Numbered from the stretch's first letter, positions 8,746 to 17,874 are shown. The stretch: DNA of 47,216 bases from Streptomyces sp. ADI95-17 (GCF_003846175.1 NZ_ML123047.1:434308-481523), one strand, 5' to 3'. Program-made: numbers and translations. Notes: generated by a model from the letters alone, not told the origin.

Positions 8746-8880
8746 GGAGCCGATTATGTGCATGCCCGGACCGCCCGCGTCTGCCCCGGACAGGGCTGGA
8801 AGCGCAGGCCGGGGGGATTGTTACGTTCCCATCATGTGGCCATGGAGGGGCCATCATCCGGGGCAGCCAGTGTGCGGCGC

Positions 8881-9552
8881 ATGACCTTTCCCAGGACGAA
8901 CCCCCGCAGCCCCCGCAGCCCCCGCACCACCGCCCGGCTGCGCATGACCGCCCTCGTGGCCCTGCCCGTGCTCGCCCTCTCCGTCGGCTGCGGCGGCGGG
9001 GACGACGGCGCGGGCGGTACGAAGAAGAGCGATGCGATCGCCGACGTACCGGACACGCCGCGCGCGAGCGCCGAGAAGGACGGGAACAAGGCCGACGCCC
9101 CGCCCGCCGGCAAGAGCGCCTTCTACGACGCCCAGCTGAAATACGTCCAGTGCATGCGAGTCAAGGGCGGCTACAAGGACTACCCCGACCCCAAGCTCAG
9201 CGGCTACCTCGACTGGGAGAAGATCGAGGTGATCGCCTCGAAGCCCGGCCAGAACGAGGCGTACAAGGGCGGCAAGGACGGGGTCTGCGCCCCCGAACTG
9301 CTGGCCGCCATGGACGCCGAGCCCGAGCGTGACCAGCAGAAGTCCTACGAGTCGATGCTCGCGCACGCCAAGTGCATGCGGGACAACGGCGTCTCCAGGT
9401 TCACCAACCCGACCATGAGCGGCGGCAACGCCCAGCCGGGCGGCGACCCGAACCCCGCCTCCCCGTCCATCGACACCGACTCACCGGCGTACAAGCAGGC
9501 CCGCGAGGCGTGCAAGTCGAAGCTGATCGACAGCGTGGAAGGCATGCAGTGA
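8881..9552 (+). CDS. Lipoprotein with paired CMRxxG motifs, exporter operon
   Basis: A 223-residue secreted lipoprotein with an N-terminal signal and the lipobox LSVGC, then a Gly/Lys/Asp-rich linker. The mature part has two related motifs, CMRVKGG and CMRDNGV, each followed by an F/Y-x-x-P-like stretch, and a last Cys in REACKSKL. This cysteine pattern is recurrent in actinobacterial lipoproteins beside MacB-like exporters; no activity is established. The ATG at 8881 is used, but a GTG at 8872 with GGGG upstream is possible. It is the first of four overlapping genes. Confidence 0.8.
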   Translation: MTFPRTNPRSPRSPRTTARLRMTALVALPVLALSVGCGGGDDGAGGTKKSDAIADVPDTPRASAEKDGNKADAPPAGKSAFYDAQLKYVQCMRVKGGYKDYPDPKLSGYLDWEKIEVIASKPGQNEAYKGGKDGVCAPELLAAMDAEPERDQQKSYESMLAHAKCMRDNGVSRFTNPTMSGGNAQPGGDPNPASPSIDTDSPAYKQAREACKSKLIDSVEGMQ

Positions 9553-10628
9553 GGCGCCGCTCCGCCCTCGTCGCACTCGGTGCGGCGGCCGTCCTCGCCG
9601 CCGTCACCGGCGGCGTCCTGTTCCTCGGCGACGGCGACGACGCGGGCGCCTCCGGGCCGGGCGGCGACCTGCCGCCCGCCACCGTGAGCGTCGTACGCAC
9701 CGACCTCGTACGGTCCACGACGGTCGACGGCAGGCTCGACTTCTCGCAGCGTCGCACCGTCAGGTCCGCCGTCGAGGGCACCGTCACGGTGACCGCCCCC
9801 GAGGGCAGGACGGTGGCCATGGGGCAGGCGCTGTACGAACTGAACGACAAGCCCGTCACCCTCCTCTACGGGCCGGTCCCGATGTTCCGCGAGATGAAGG
9901 CGGGCGACCGGGGCAGTGACGTGCTCCAGCTGGAGCGCAATCTGCGCGACCTGGGGTACGGCGCGCAGCTCTACGTCGACACGCGGTACGACAAGGGCAC
10001 CGAGGCCGCCGTGAAGCAGTGGCAGAAGTCCCTGAACCGCGAGACCACCGGCCGGGTCGGCCGGGGCGACGTGGTCTTCCAGCCCGACCGGGTCAAGGTG
10101 GTCTCCGCCGACGCGGCGCTCGCCGACCAGGTCGGCCCGGACGAGCCGGTCCTGACGCTCGCCTCCACCCGGCCCGTCGTACGGGCGGAACTGGAGCAGA
10201 CCGACGGCGCGCTCACCTCGAAGGGCACCAAGGTCGAGGTCACCCTGCCGAGCGGGAAGACCGTGGCCGGCAAGGTAGCCGGAACGGTGCGCCCGGAGGC
10301 GGCCGCCTCCGGGGCCGACGCGGGCGCCCAGGACGGCATCGTCGTCGAGGTCGTCCTGGACGGCGGGGCGAGCGCCGCGTCCGGCGAGGACACCGGGAAA
10401 CCGGTGAGCGTGAAGTTCGTCAGCGAGGCGCACAAGGGGGTCCTCGCGGTCCCCGTCGAGGCGGTCGTCGCCCTGCGCGGCGAGAACGGCGGCTACGGCC
10501 TCCAGGTCGTCCGGGGGACCACCTCGCGGATGATCCGGGTGGAGACCGGCATGACCGCCGACGGACAGATCGAGGTCAGCGGCCCCGAGGTGCGCGAGGG
10601 CCTGAAGGTCGGAGCGGCCGCGTCATGA
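9549..10628 (+). CDS. Periplasmic adaptor with peptidoglycan-binding domain
   Basis: A 359-residue membrane-anchored adaptor. One N-terminal membrane segment (LVALGAAAVLAAVTGGVLFL) is followed by an HlyD-like biotinyl-lipoyl half, a PG_binding_1 segment (GSDVLQLERNLRDLGYG ... TEAAVKQWQKSLN), and beta-barrel strands with LASTRPVVRAELEQTD. This is the usual shape of the MacA-like partner of Gram-positive FtsX/MacB exporters. The GTG start overlaps the lipoprotein stop (GTGA), and its own end overlaps the ATPase start (ATGA). Together with the next two genes it should form an envelope export or mechanotransmission complex. The substrate is unknown. Confidence 0.88.
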   Translation: MRRRSALVALGAAAVLAAVTGGVLFLGDGDDAGASGPGGDLPPATVSVVRTDLVRSTTVDGRLDFSQRRTVRSAVEGTVTVTAPEGRTVAMGQALYELNDKPVTLLYGPVPMFREMKAGDRGSDVLQLERNLRDLGYGAQLYVDTRYDKGTEAAVKQWQKSLNRETTGRVGRGDVVFQPDRVKVVSADAALADQVGPDEPVLTLASTRPVVRAELEQTDGALTSKGTKVEVTLPSGKTVAGKVAGTVRPEAAASGADAGAQDGIVVEVVLDGGASAASGEDTGKPVSVKFVSEAHKGVLAVPVEAVVALRGENGGYGLQVVRGTTSRMIRVETGMTADGQIEVSGPEVREGLKVGAAAS

Positions 10629-11344
10629 CACCGGCCCCGGTGATCGAACTGCGGAACGCCACCAAGTCCTACCCCGGCGGCGTCCACGCCCTGCGCGGGG
10701 TGAACCTCACCGTCCAGGAGGGCGAGCTGCTCGCCGTCGTCGGCCCGTCCGGCTCCGGCAAGTCCACGATGCTCAACATCATGGGCACCCTCGACAAGCC
10801 CACCAAGGGCACCGTCGAGGTCGCCGGTTACGACGTGTCCGGGCTCTCCGACTCCCGGCTCTCCGCACTGCGCGCCCGCCACATCGGCTTCGTCTTCCAG
10901 CACTTCCACCTTGCGGCGGGACGCGACGCGGTGGACAACGTCGCCGACGGACTGCTGTACGCGGGCGTGCCGCTGAAGGAGCGGCGCAGGCGTGCCCGGG
11001 AGGCGCTGGCCGGGGTCCGGCTGGACCACCGCCGTTCGCACACGCCGAACGAGCTGTCCGGCGGCGAGAAGCAGCGGGTGGCCATCGCCCGCGCCCTGGT
11101 GGGCAGCCCCCGGCTGCTGCTGGCGGACGAGCCGACCGGGGCGCTGGACACCGCGTCCGGCGAGCTCGTCATGGAGCTGCTGCACGAGCTGAACGCGTCC
11201 GGCACCACCGTCTGCGTGATCACCCACGACAACGAGATCGCGGACTCGCTGCCGCGCCGGGTCCGCTTCCGGGACGGCGAGATCGTCTCGGACACGCGCT
11301 CCGGGGTGCCCTTGGGCCCACGTACGGAAGGGGCCGGTTCATGA
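10625..11344 (+). CDS. ABC transporter ATPase (MacB/LolD type)
   Basis: A 239-residue ATPase with Walker A GPSGSGKST, Q-loop region FVFQHFHL, signature LSGGEKQRVAIARAL, Walker B LLLADEPTGALD and H-loop VITHD. It drives the permease encoded by the next gene; the two overlap by ATGA. The family is that of LolD, FtsE and MacB, which power conformational changes in FtsX-type permeases rather than classical channel transport. The upstream start also overlaps the adaptor gene by ATGA. Confidence 0.95.
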   Translation: MTPAPVIELRNATKSYPGGVHALRGVNLTVQEGELLAVVGPSGSGKSTMLNIMGTLDKPTKGTVEVAGYDVSGLSDSRLSALRARHIGFVFQHFHLAAGRDAVDNVADGLLYAGVPLKERRRRAREALAGVRLDHRRSHTPNELSGGEKQRVAIARALVGSPRLLLADEPTGALDTASGELVMELLHELNASGTTVCVITHDNEIADSLPRRVRFRDGEIVSDTRSGVPLGPRTEGAGS

Positions 11345-12534
11345 AGAACGACCTCAGACCCGCCCGTCTGTCCCCCCGCGACATCCTCCGCGTCGGCGCG
11401 GTCGGCCTGCGCGCCCGTCGCGCGCGCGTGGTGCTCTCGGCGCTCGGCATCGCCATCGGCATCGCGACCATGGTCGCGGTCGTCGGCCTGTCCGAGTCGA
11501 GCCGCGCGGACCTGATGGCCCGGCTCGACCGCCTCGGCACCAACCTCCTCACCGCCGAGGCGGGCCAGGACGCCACGGGGCAGCGGATCCGGCTCCCGGA
11601 GAACGCGGTCGCGATGGTCGAGCGCATCGGCCCGGTGCGGCACGCCACGGCCACCGCCGACATCGACGCCCGCATCCGCCGCAGCGACGTGGTCCCCGAG
11701 GAGCGCACCGCCGGCGTCACCGCCCAGGCGGCCCGCATCGACCTGCTGTCCACGCTCGGCGGCCGGGTCGCGAAGGGCAGCTGGCTGAACCCGGCCGGCG
11801 AACGACTCCCGGTGACGGTCCTCGGCTCGGTGGCGGCGGAGCGCCTGGGCATCACCCGCACCGGCGAGACGATCATGATGAACGACACCCGGGTGGTCGT
11901 CGTCGGCATCCTTCAACCGCTCGAACTGGTCCCCACCCTGGACCGGGTGGCCATGGTCGGATTCCCCGCCGCCGAGCGCCACTTCGGCTTCGACGGCCAC
12001 CCGACCACCGTCTTCGAGCGCTCCACGGACGCCTCGGTCGAGGACGTACGGGCGGTGCTGGCCCGCACCATCAGCCCCGGCAGCGAAGGGGGGATCAGGG
12101 TCTCCCGGCCCTCGGACGCGCTGGCCGCGAAGGCCGCCACCGACGAGGGTCTGACCAGTCTGATGCTCGGCCTGGGCGCGGTGGCCCTGCTGGTCGGCGG
12201 GGTGGGCGTCGCCAACACCATGGTCATCTCCGTCCTGGAGCGCCGCCAGGAGATCGGGCTGCGCCGCTCACTGGGCGCGACCCGGGGCGCGGTCCGGCTC
12301 CAGTTCCTGACCGAGTCGCTGCTGCTGTCGGCGCTGGGCGGGGCGACGGGAGCGCTGCTGGGCGCGGCGGCGACATACGGCTTCGCGCGGGTCCAGGGGT
12401 GGACGGCGGTGGTCCCGCCCTGGTCGCTGGCGGGCGGCCTGGCCGCCACCCTCCTGATCGGCGTGGTCGCGGGCCTCTATCCGGCGATCCGCGCCTCCCG
12501 GCTGCATCCGACGGTGGCCCTGAACGCGACCTGA
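11341..12534 (+). CDS. FtsX/MacB-type ABC permease
   Basis: A 397-residue permease. One membrane segment near the N-terminus (VVLSALGIAIGIATMVAVVGL) is followed by a large extracytoplasmic MacB-PCD-like domain to about residue 270. Three C-terminal membrane segments follow, with the family motif GVGVANTMVISVLERRQEIGLRRSLGAT split over them. It is the last gene of the lipoprotein, adaptor, ATPase and permease operon and is followed by a terminator. The substrate is not predictable. Confidence 0.93.
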   Translation: MKNDLRPARLSPRDILRVGAVGLRARRARVVLSALGIAIGIATMVAVVGLSESSRADLMARLDRLGTNLLTAEAGQDATGQRIRLPENAVAMVERIGPVRHATATADIDARIRRSDVVPEERTAGVTAQAARIDLLSTLGGRVAKGSWLNPAGERLPVTVLGSVAAERLGITRTGETIMMNDTRVVVVGILQPLELVPTLDRVAMVGFPAAERHFGFDGHPTTVFERSTDASVEDVRAVLARTISPGSEGGIRVSRPSDALAAKAATDEGLTSLMLGLGAVALLVGGVGVANTMVISVLERRQEIGLRRSLGATRGAVRLQFLTESLLLSALGGATGALLGAAATYGFARVQGWTAVVPPWSLAGGLAATLLIGVVAGLYPAIRASRLHPTVALNAT

Positions 12535-12555
12535 GACAACCTGCCGCAAACGTGG

Positions 12556-12589
12556 AACATCCCCCGGCCGACCCCGGCCGGGGGATGTT
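12556..12589. terminator. Bidirectional terminator between the exporter operon and aspS
   Basis: A 15-bp perfect inverted repeat, aacatcccccggccg (12556-12570) and its complement (12575-12589), with a 4-nt loop. It lies between convergent genes and is followed on the plus strand by a short T run. Its right arm overlaps the parS-like site by three bases. Confidence 0.85.
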
Positions 12590-12600
12590 TCACGTGGAAC
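12587..12600. other. parS-like ParB-binding site, one mismatch
   Basis: GTTTCACGTGGAAC matches the bacterial parS consensus GTTTCACGTGAAAC at 13 of 14 positions. ParB spreading from such sites organises the origin region for segregation. It sits in the gap between two convergent genes. Confidence 0.7.
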
Positions 12601-12653
12601 CGAAGCAGAACCGGCGCAGGACCGCAGCGGGACCGCAGCAGAGCCGGTGGCGC

Positions 12654-14471
12654 TTACTTCGCGCCGGTGTCCCTCGCCACGGAGTCCGTGGCGTCCGCCT
12701 TCTCCTTCACCGTCGCCGCCGGCTTGCGGAGCTGGATGTTCAGCTCGCGCAGCCGGGTCTCGTCCAGCTCCGTCGGGGCGCCCATCATCAGGTCCTGGGC
12801 GTTGCCGTTGAGCGGGAAGGCGATCGTCTCGCGGATGTTGGGCTCGTCGGCCAGCAGCATCACGATGCGGTCGACGCCCGGGGCGATGCCGCCGTGCGGC
12901 GGGGCGCCGAGACGGAAGGCGCGCAGCATGCCCGCGAACTCGTGCTCGACGGTCTCGCGGTCGTAACCGGCGATCTCGAAGGCCTTGAGCATCAGCTCGG
13001 GCTCGTGGTTGCGGATGGCGCCGGAGGACAGCTCGATGCCGTTGCAGACGATGTCGTACTGCCAGGCGAGGATGTCCAGCGGGTCCTTCTCCTCCAGGTC
13101 CTTCAGGCCGCCCTGGGGCATCGAGAAGGGGTTGTGGGAGAAGTCGATCTTGCCGGTGTCCTCGTCCTTCTCGTACATCGGGAAGTCGACGATCCAGCAG
13201 AACCGGAAGACGCCTTCCTCGAAGTGGCCGGCGCGCTTGGCGGCCTCGACGCGGACGACGGACATGATCTTGGAGACCTCGTCGAACTCGCCGGCGCCGA
13301 AGAAGACCGCGTGGCCCGGCACGAGGGAGAGCCGCTCGGTGAGCGTCTTGACGTCGGTCTCGGTGAGGAACTTGGCGATCGGTCCCGCCAGGGTGCCGTC
13401 CTCGCCGACCCGGACCCAGGCCAGGCCCTTGGCGCCGTGCTGGACGGCGTAGTCGCCGAGGCCGTCGAAGAACTTCCGGGACTGACCGGCGGTGTCCGGG
13501 ACCGGCAGGGCACGGACGTGCTTGCCGGCGAAGGCCTTGAACTCCGAGTCGGCGAAGACGTCGGAGATGTCGACCAGTTCCAGCTTGGCGCGCAGGTCGG
13601 GCTTGTCGTTGCCGTACTTCAGCATCGACTCGCGGAACGGGATGCGCGGGAACGGCGAGGTGACGTGGCGGCCGTTGCCGAACTCCTCGAAGAGCTCGGT
13701 CATCAGCTTCTCGATCGGCCGGAAGACGTCCTCCTGCTCGACGAACGACATCTCGACGTCGAGCTGGTAGAACTCGCCGGGCGAACGGTCCGCGCGGGCG
13801 TCCTCGTCGCGGAAGCACGGCGCGATCTGGAAGTAGCGGTCGAAGCCGGAGATCATCAGCAGCTGCTTGAACTGCTGCGGGGCCTGCGGCAGGGCGTAGA
13901 ACTTGCCCGGGTTCAGACGCGACGGGACGACGAAGTCACGGGCGCCCTCGGGGGAGGTCGCGGTGAGGATCGGGGTCGCCATCTCGTTGAAGCCGAGGGC
14001 CACCATCTTGGCGCGGATCGAGGCGATGACCGCCGAGCGCAGCATGATGTTGCGGTGCATGCGCTCGCGGCGCAGGTCGAGGAAGCGGTACTCCAGGCGC
14101 CGCTCCTCGTTGACCCCGTCCTCGGTGTTGATCGTGAAGGGCAGCGGGGCGGCCTCGCCCAGCACCTCGACCTCGGTGACCTCGATCTCGATCTCGCCGG
14201 TCGGGAGCTCCGGGTTGACGTTGTCGGCGCCGCGCGCGGAGACCTTGCCGTCGATCCGTACGACGGTCTCCTTGGTGAGCTTCGCCAGTGCCTCGTTGCC
14301 GGGGGTGCCGGGGCGGGCGACGAGCTGCACCAGACCGTAGTGGTCGCGCAGATCGATGAAGAGGATGCCACCCAGGTCTCGGCGATTGTGCAGCCAGCCG
14401 CTCAGCCGGACGTCGGTGCCGACGTCAGAGGCGCGGAGCTCGCCGCAGGTGTGGGACCTGTACCGATGCAT
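12654..14471 (-). CDS. aspS: Aspartate--tRNA ligase
   Basis: A 605-residue class II synthetase that charges tRNA-Asp (possibly also tRNA-Asn if no AsnRS exists; actinomycetes often use GatCAB). The N-terminal OB-fold anticodon domain contains VRLSGWLHNRRDLGG. The catalytic domain has motif 2 in CFRDEDARADRSPGEFYQLD, a GAD insertion in the middle (about 290-420), and motif 3 in PHGGIAPGVDRIVMLLADEP. The ATG at 14471 begins MHRYRSHTCGEL, the family's usual N-terminus. It is convergent with the exporter operon and divergent from the phosphatase gene. Confidence 0.97.
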   Translation of the reverse strand: MHRYRSHTCGELRASDVGTDVRLSGWLHNRRDLGGILFIDLRDHYGLVQLVARPGTPGNEALAKLTKETVVRIDGKVSARGADNVNPELPTGEIEIEVTEVEVLGEAAPLPFTINTEDGVNEERRLEYRFLDLRRERMHRNIMLRSAVIASIRAKMVALGFNEMATPILTATSPEGARDFVVPSRLNPGKFYALPQAPQQFKQLLMISGFDRYFQIAPCFRDEDARADRSPGEFYQLDVEMSFVEQEDVFRPIEKLMTELFEEFGNGRHVTSPFPRIPFRESMLKYGNDKPDLRAKLELVDISDVFADSEFKAFAGKHVRALPVPDTAGQSRKFFDGLGDYAVQHGAKGLAWVRVGEDGTLAGPIAKFLTETDVKTLTERLSLVPGHAVFFGAGEFDEVSKIMSVVRVEAAKRAGHFEEGVFRFCWIVDFPMYEKDEDTGKIDFSHNPFSMPQGGLKDLEEKDPLDILAWQYDIVCNGIELSSGAIRNHEPELMLKAFEIAGYDRETVEHEFAGMLRAFRLGAPPHGGIAPGVDRIVMLLADEPNIRETIAFPLNGNAQDLMMGAPTELDETRLRELNIQLRKPAATVKEKADATDSVARDTGAK

Positions 14472-14580
14472 CGTCGTTCATCCAGTCTTCGCGGTTCGGG
14501 GTGGATTCAGCCTCCCCAGGCTACCGCCCGCACCCGCACCGAATCATTGACATTGACATTTCAAGATCATCCGGGGCCTT

Positions 14581-14608
14581 CCGAGGGGCGGGAGGGCCCG
14601 CCCCTCGG
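14581..14608. promoter_or_regulatory. Hairpin in the aspS / phosphatase divergent gap
   Basis: A perfect 12-bp inverted repeat (ccgaggggcggg at 14581-14592, complement at 14597-14608) with a 4-nt loop, 36 nt before the phosphatase start. It could be a 5'-leader structure or an insulator between divergent promoters. Its function is not evident. Confidence 0.4.
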
Positions 14609-14644
14609 TGGCGTCCACGGAGCAAGTCTTCTTAAAGTGGGGCA

Positions 14645-16735
14645 ATGCGCACCGAGGACGTCCTGGCCGCGACCGCGACCGGTCTGTGGCGCTGGGACAG
14701 CGGATCCGGGACCTTCACGCTCGATGCGGAGGCGGCCCGGCTTCTGGAGCTGCCCGCGGGGGGTGGCGTCTTCCGCGAGTCCGCGGTGCGTTCCCGCTTC
14801 CACCCCGTCGACTGGAACGAGATCTACGGGGTGGTGAACCTCGCGCTCTCCGAGGGCACCCTCGCCGAGGCCCGGCTGCGGATAGTGGACGGGACGGGCC
14901 GGGTGCTGCGCACCGTACGCAGCCGCGCCAAGCCGTTCCCGCCCGAGCGGCCGGACGGGCGGGGCCACATACTGCTCGGCACTCTCCAGGAGGTCGCCGA
15001 ACCGCATCCGGGCACCACCGGAGCGCCCGCGACCGTCACCGGCGACTGGCGCCGCTCCCGCGAGGCGTTCCTGCTGGACGCGGGCCGGGCGCTGGCCGAG
15101 GCCCGGTCGACCGAGGAGGTGCTGCGGGTCGCCGCCTCGCTCTCCATGCCGGGGTTCTCGCCGGACGGCCTGGCGGTCTTCGGCATCGCGGGCGAGCGGC
15201 TGACGGTCGTCGGGCACCACGGGCACAGCGTGGGCGACGAGGACCCGTTCACCGACATGCCGCTGGAGACCGACTACCCGGCCGCCGAGGTGGTGCGGAC
15301 GGGGCGGGCGATCTATCTGCCGTCGCCCGAGGACTACAGCCGCCGCTACCCGGTCACCTGGCCGCTCGCCAGCCGGTTCGGGCGCCGCTCCTGGGCCTTC
15401 CTGCCGCTGATCGTCGCGGGGCGCACCATGGGCGCCTGGATGGCGGGCTTCAAGCACCCGGTGTCGTTCACACCGGACGAGCGGTCCGTGCTGACGACCG
15501 TGGCCCGGATGCTGGCGCAGGCGCTGACCCGGGCCGGGGTCGCCGAGACCGAGCGGGAGCTGTCGCTGGGGCTCCAGCGCTCGATGATGCCGACGCTGGG
15601 CCCGGACATCCCGGGGATGACGGTCGCCGCCCGCTACATCCCGACCGGCGGCGGCCTCCAGGTCGGCGGCGACTGGTACGACATGATCCCGCTCCCCAAC
15701 GGCCGGATCGCCCTGGTCATCGGTGACGTCCAGGGCCACGACGTGCGGGCCGCCGGGCTGATGGGGCAGCTGCGGATCGCCCTGCGCGCGTACGCCGCCG
15801 AGGGGCACCGCCCGGACGCGGTGCTCTCGCGGGCGTCCCGCTTCCTCTCCGGGCTCACGGACGCGTACGAGGACGGTGAGGAGACCGGACCGCGCTTCGC
15901 CACCTGTCTGTACGCGGAGACCGACCCGGAGACCGGCACGCTCGACATCGCACGGGCCGGCCACCCCGACCCCGTGGTGATCACCGCCGACGGGACGGCG
16001 ATGATCCACCAGACCGAGGGCGGAATGCCGCTCGGCGTCGAGACGGACGCCGACTATCCGACGAGCCGGCTCACCCTGGAGCCGGGGGAAACGATCATGC
16101 TCTGCACGGACGGGCTGATCGAGACCGGCGGCCATGACATGTTCTCCGGCTGGGACCGGCTGCGGCCGGTCCTGGAGCAGCAGACCGCCGACCTGGAGAA
16201 GCTCGCCGACGCCCTCGTGCAGGCCGTGCACGGGCCGACGTCGCACTACACGACGGGCCCGCTGGCAGACCGCCGGGAGGACGACATCGCGCTGCTGCTG
16301 CTCCGGTGCGACGGGGGGACGCGGCGCCGGCCGGCGCCCCGGCGCACCGCGCTGACCATCGCGCAGGCCGAGCCGGAGCGGATCGCGGCGGCCCGGCAGC
16401 AGCTGCGGGAGCTGCTGCACGACTGGGCGGATCCGGAGCAGGTCGACGCGGCGGTGCTGATGATCTCCGAGATGGCCACCAACGTCCTCGTCCACACGGA
16501 CGGGGACGCGCTGATGCTCGCGCAGGCGACGGGGGAGCACGGCGAGCGGCGGCTGCGCGTGGAGGTGTCCGACGGCAGCGACGAACTCCCGCACAGGCGG
16601 CGCCCCGGGGAGATGGCCTCCAGCGGGCGCGGGCTGGTGCTGATGGAGATGCTCGCCGACGCGTGGGGGGTGGACCCGCGGGGGGCGGGGAAGTCGATCT
16701 GGTTCGAGCTGTACGAGTCGGGGCCGGAGAGCTGA
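14645..16735 (+). CDS. SpoIIE-family protein phosphatase with sensor and ATPase domains
   Basis: A 696-residue soluble signalling protein. Residues 1-125 form a PAS-like sensor (TGLWRWDSGSGTFTLD). Residues 140-305 form a GAF domain. The PP2C/SpoIIE phosphatase domain at about 310-545 includes the metal-binding GGDWYDMIPL, IGDVQGHD and MLCTDGLIE. The C-terminal HATPase_c/RsbW-like domain runs from about 560 to 690, with EMATNVLVHTDG as N-box and SSGRGLVLMEML as G-box. Multi-domain proteins of this type are abundant in Streptomyces and are thought to set the phosphorylation of anti-anti-sigma factors; here both phosphatase and kinase modules are in one chain. No sigma or anti-sigma gene is adjacent. 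Confidence 0.9.
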   Translation: MRTEDVLAATATGLWRWDSGSGTFTLDAEAARLLELPAGGGVFRESAVRSRFHPVDWNEIYGVVNLALSEGTLAEARLRIVDGTGRVLRTVRSRAKPFPPERPDGRGHILLGTLQEVAEPHPGTTGAPATVTGDWRRSREAFLLDAGRALAEARSTEEVLRVAASLSMPGFSPDGLAVFGIAGERLTVVGHHGHSVGDEDPFTDMPLETDYPAAEVVRTGRAIYLPSPEDYSRRYPVTWPLASRFGRRSWAFLPLIVAGRTMGAWMAGFKHPVSFTPDERSVLTTVARMLAQALTRAGVAETERELSLGLQRSMMPTLGPDIPGMTVAARYIPTGGGLQVGGDWYDMIPLPNGRIALVIGDVQGHDVRAAGLMGQLRIALRAYAAEGHRPDAVLSRASRFLSGLTDAYEDGEETGPRFATCLYAETDPETGTLDIARAGHPDPVVITADGTAMIHQTEGGMPLGVETDADYPTSRLTLEPGETIMLCTDGLIETGGHDMFSGWDRLRPVLEQQTADLEKLADALVQAVHGPTSHYTTGPLADRREDDIALLLLRCDGGTRRRPAPRRTALTIAQAEPERIAAARQQLRELLHDWADPEQVDAAVLMISEMATNVLVHTDGDALMLAQATGEHGERRLRVEVSDGSDELPHRRRPGEMASSGRGLVLMEMLADAWGVDPRGAGKSIWFELYESGPES

Positions 16736-16801
16736 GTCAGGCCCTTCCGGGGCCGGGCCGGGGCCGGCGAGCCGAGTCAGGCGCCTTCCGGGGCCGGGCC
16801 G
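16721..16801. repeat. Imperfect 40-bp tandem duplication at convergent gene ends
   Basis: Copy one (16721-16760) and copy two (16761-16801) share gggccgg-gagc-gagtcagg followed by ccttccggggccgggccg. The first copy contains the phosphatase stop; the second contains the stop of the AI-2E gene. Confidence 0.75.
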
Positions 16802-17874
16802 GGCCGCGATCCGTCCCCGGGCGCCGGCCCCGGCCCCGGCCGGTCCCCGCGCAGTTCGCCGAGGACGCCGAAGGCCGCCGCGCAGACCGGCACCGCGAGC
16901 AGCATGCCCAGCAGGCCCGCCACGCTGGCGCCGGCGGTCAGCGCGATCATGATCATGGCGGGGTGCATCTGCACCGTACGGCTCTGGATCACCGGCTGCA
17001 GCACGTGCCCCTCCAGCACCTGCACCGCCAGTACGACCCCCAGCGCCCAGAGCGCGATCACGAACCCCCGGTCGGCGAGCGCCACCAGGACCGCGACCGC
17101 GCCCGAGAGGAACGCCCCGAGGTAGGGGATGTAGGCCCCGACGAAGACCAGCGCCCCGAGCCCCACCGCGCCGGGGACGCGCAGGATCAGCAGGCCGACG
17201 GTGATGCAGACGGCGTCGATCAGCGCGATGAACGTGGTGCCGCGCATGAAGCCCTCGACGGCTTCGAAGGCCCGCCGGCCCATCGCCTCGACCAGGTCCC
17301 CGGTACCGCGCGGGGCGATCGAGTGGGCGAGGCCCGCGGCCCGGTCGGAGTCGCGCAGGAAGAAGAAGGTCAGCAGGAGCGCGAGGACGCTGGTGGCGAT
17401 GAGCGAGCCGATCAGGCTGAGTCCGGACAGGAGCCCGCCCGCGGCGCTGGCCCCGAACTTCTCGACGAGCTTCTGGGCGTTGGCCACCAGGTCGTCCACG
17501 CTGGTGTTCCTGCCGATCCCGAAGTGGTCGACGATCCACTGGGCCACGTCCTTCAGCGACCGGACGATCTGGTCACCGGTGTCGACGAGCGCGGTGACGA
17601 CGATGTATCCGGCGCCGCCGACCACCGCGACGAGCAGCACACAGGTGAGCCCCGCGGCGAGCGAGCGCTTCAGCCCACGGGCGGTCAGCCAGCGGTGCAC
17701 CGGTCCGAGCAGCGCCGTACCGAGCAGCGCGAGCAGCACGGGAGTGACCGCGGTCTTGAGGGCGATACACAGCCAGATGGCGACCGCGGCCACCCCGGCG
17801 ACGAGGAGGACCACGCCGCACCAGGCGGCCGTACGCCGCGCCGCGACGGGCAGGAGGGGTTCAGGAGTCTGCAC
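16777..17874 (-). CDS. AI-2E family (TqsA/PerM-type) membrane transporter
   Basis: A 365-residue polytopic membrane protein with about eight hydrophobic segments: a pair near the N-terminus (CGVVLLVAGVAAVAIWL, VTPVLLALLGTALLG), a soluble helical loop around 120-175, then five more. The family motif region GALVFVGAYIPYLGAFLSG is present. Family members export small molecules such as AI-2, or act as Na+/H+ antiporters; no substrate can be assigned here. The GTG at 17874 is directly abutted by GGGAGG, an unusually close ribosome-binding site, so the exact start is uncertain. The C-terminus is Pro/Gly-rich and lies in the 40-bp duplication. Confidence 0.88.
   Translation of the reverse strand: MQTPEPLLPVAARRTAAWCGVVLLVAGVAAVAIWLCIALKTAVTPVLLALLGTALLGPVHRWLTARGLKRSLAAGLTCVLLVAVVGGAGYIVVTALVDTGDQIVRSLKDVAQWIVDHFGIGRNTSVDDLVANAQKLVEKFGASAAGGLLSGLSLIGSLIATSVLALLLTFFFLRDSDRAAGLAHSIAPRGTGDLVEAMGRRAFEAVEGFMRGTTFIALIDAVCITVGLLILRVPGAVGLGALVFVGAYIPYLGAFLSGAVAVLVALADRGFVIALWALGVVLAVQVLEGHVLQPVIQSRTVQMHPAMIMIALTAGASVAGLLGMLLAVPVCAAAFGVLGELRGDRPGPGPAPGDGSRPGPAPEGA

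Noticed and set aside
6389..8857. Long 822-codon reading of the sensor kinase extending over the regulator gene
   Set aside because: The extra N-terminal part is Arg/Gly/Pro-rich shadow translation of the response regulator; the GTG at 8053 in the GTGA overlap is the natural start.
12399..14837. 812-codon plus-strand frame opposite aspS
   Set aside because: Antisense shadow of aspS, which has all synthetase motifs.
14567..17539. 990-codon minus-strand frame across the phosphatase and AI-2E genes
   Set aside because: Shadow of high-G+C genes; Arg/Pro/Gly-rich with no domain, while the plus-strand phosphatase is well supported.
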